This document shows, in pieces, positions 63,400 to 64,000 of a stretch of 64,000 bases of DNA. The DNA lies in contig CAIOHR010000380.1 in NCBI GenBank assembly GCA_903858115.1, forward strand, positions 1 through 64,000, read 5' to 3'. The stretch is from an uncultured Pirellula sp. (GTDB taxonomy: Bacteria; Planctomycetota; Planctomycetia; Pirellulales; Pirellulaceae). Made by a program: the position numbers and the translations under genes. Numbering within the stretch: position 1 is the stretch's first letter; every line of letters starts with the position of its first letter. The notes beneath the pieces are model-generated. The model had not been told where the DNA came from. It worked only from the letters and a program-made list of their open reading frames with translations, and did not search any database.

Positions 63400-64000
63400 A
63401 GTCACGTTCATCGCACTCCAAGCCTCTTGCTTACGCTGTTTACCAAGAACTGGCAGAGCACTATGCGGCCGCAATCGATACGAAACCTCATAACGCGTAC
63501 TACGAACGTCCGGCGATGATCGCCATGTGGCCCGACCTACGCGATAAGCGAGTGCTAGATGCGGGTTGTGGTCCTGGGGTTTATGCAGAGTTGTTGTTAG
63601 CGCGAGGTGCCAAAATCACCGCCGTGGATGTGAGTGACCGTATGCTCGAGTTGGCGAGGAATCGCGTTGGAAAAGAGGTGGACTTTCGATTGGTGGATTT
63701 AACTCAGCCTCTTGTGATGTTTCCCGACCAGACCTTCGACTTTATCAATGCTCCGCTATGTTTGGACTACATCGAGGATTGGCGTTCATTGTTTGCGGAG
63801 TTCAAGCGTATTTTGAAGCCGGGAGGACTATTTCAATTTTCCTGTGGTCATCCAGCATTCGATGCGGAATACTACGATACGAACAAATACTTTTCCGTGG
63901 AGCAAGTCAAATGCACATGGAGGGGTTTTGGCAAAGTCGTTGTCATGCCCAGTTACCGTCGATCTCTGCAAGAGATGCTGATGCCACTCATGGACTCAGG
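63396..64000 (+). CDS. Class I SAM-dependent methyltransferase (partial)
   Basis: The gene runs off the right edge after 201 codons. The start ATG overlaps the stop of the CitG-like gene. The Rossmann-fold SAM-binding motif is RVLDAGCGPGVYAELLLARG near residues 51-70, followed by ITAVDVSDRMLELAR near 73-87 with the acidic residue contacting the ribose, and FNAPLCLDY-type strand 4 near 118 with LKPGGLFQFSCGHP near 140-153. The YAVYQELAEHYAA start and CGHPAF block fit small-molecule methyltransferases of the Methyltransf_11/25 type. The substrate cannot be read, but coupling to the CitG-like gene may tie it to the same pathway. Confidence 0.9.
   Translation, partial: MKSRSSHSKPLAYAVYQELAEHYAAAIDTKPHNAYYERPAMIAMWPDLRDKRVLDAGCGPGVYAELLLARGAKITAVDVSDRMLELARNRVGKEVDFRLVDLTQPLVMFPDQTFDFINAPLCLDYIEDWRSLFAEFKRILKPGGLFQFSCGHPAFDAEYYDTNKYFSVEQVKCTWRGFGKVVVMPSYRRSLQEMLMPLMDS

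Noticed and set aside
1..64000. CRISPR array, tRNA or rRNA genes
   Set aside because: I saw no regularly spaced identical repeats of CRISPR form and no tRNA or rRNA signature while reading; a dedicated tRNA scan was not possible.

Overview
The window reads as chromosomal DNA of a planctomycete, probably from the Pirellula/Rhodopirellula/Blastopirellula side of the phylum. This is inferred from content. There is a DUF1549/DUF1553 cytochrome (planctomycete cytochrome c type), a DUF1571 protein, two large Ser/Thr kinases fused to membrane segments, an ECF sigma factor divergent from one of those kinases, very large secreted PQQ/TPR and peptidase proteins, and a CitG-like protein of the kind seen in planctomycetes with methanopterin-linked C1 genes. 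Base composition looks close to balanced. Genes lie on both strands in short runs with modest gaps. I saw no rRNA, tRNA or CRISPR array.

Layout. 1-740: palindromic repeat and a broken IS110 transposase remnant. 740-4318 (minus): TolC-type outer-membrane lipoprotein, then the arginine pair argB-argF. 4665-12527 (plus): an envelope cluster with a one-pass membrane protein translationally coupled to a giant secretin-N-domain protein, then two secreted proteins. 12586-16521 (plus): small membrane protein, IGHMBP2/Upf1-like helicase, polytopic membrane protein and a VOC protein. 16602-18587 (minus): sialate-esterase-like protein and DUF2461 protein. 18722-27847 (plus): a probable operon of Ser/Thr kinase, DUF1549/1553 cytochrome, Maf pyrophosphatase, and an NtrB/NtrC-like histidine kinase and sigma-54 activator. 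27904-31657 (minus): beta-lactamase/NamZ fusion and an aspartate/aromatic aminotransferase. 32006-35630 (plus): dnaG and the primary sigma factor, ending in a clear terminator.

35797-39073 (minus): DUF1571 protein, a glycosyltransferase with a G10 tract in its early codons, and a sugar isomerase/epimerase-like protein. 39198-40768 (plus): orphan ABC ATPase and thymidine kinase. 40888-43602: ECF sigma factor and divergent kinase. 43603-45588: a decayed DUF559 fragment, a SecD-P1-like lipoprotein and an NRDE protein. 45954-54644 (plus): PQQ/TPR giant overlapping a UbiB/AarF kinase, a small unknown protein, a HAF-repeat secreted protein and half of an SMC/Rad50-type ATPase. 54651-55492: a palindrome-rich island with a 159-bp duplication around a DUF559 nuclease gene broken by one in-frame stop. 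55573-61254 (minus): creatininase-family protein, secreted cyclophilin, and an M14 carboxypeptidase/S9 dipeptidyl-peptidase fusion with a 15-bp tandem repeat at its start. 61446-64000 (plus): EEP-family phosphohydrolase, CitG-like protein and a truncated methyltransferase.

Most of the window is ordinary chromosome. The parts most worth a second look are the DUF559/palindrome island with its second remnant 11 kb away, the G10 tract in the glycosyltransferase, the secretin-like protein with no pore domain, the half ATPase without a Walker A motif, the double-protease fusion with its repeat-bearing N-terminus, and the SecD-head lipoprotein. No single complete, clearly new defence or secretion system could be established by reading alone.
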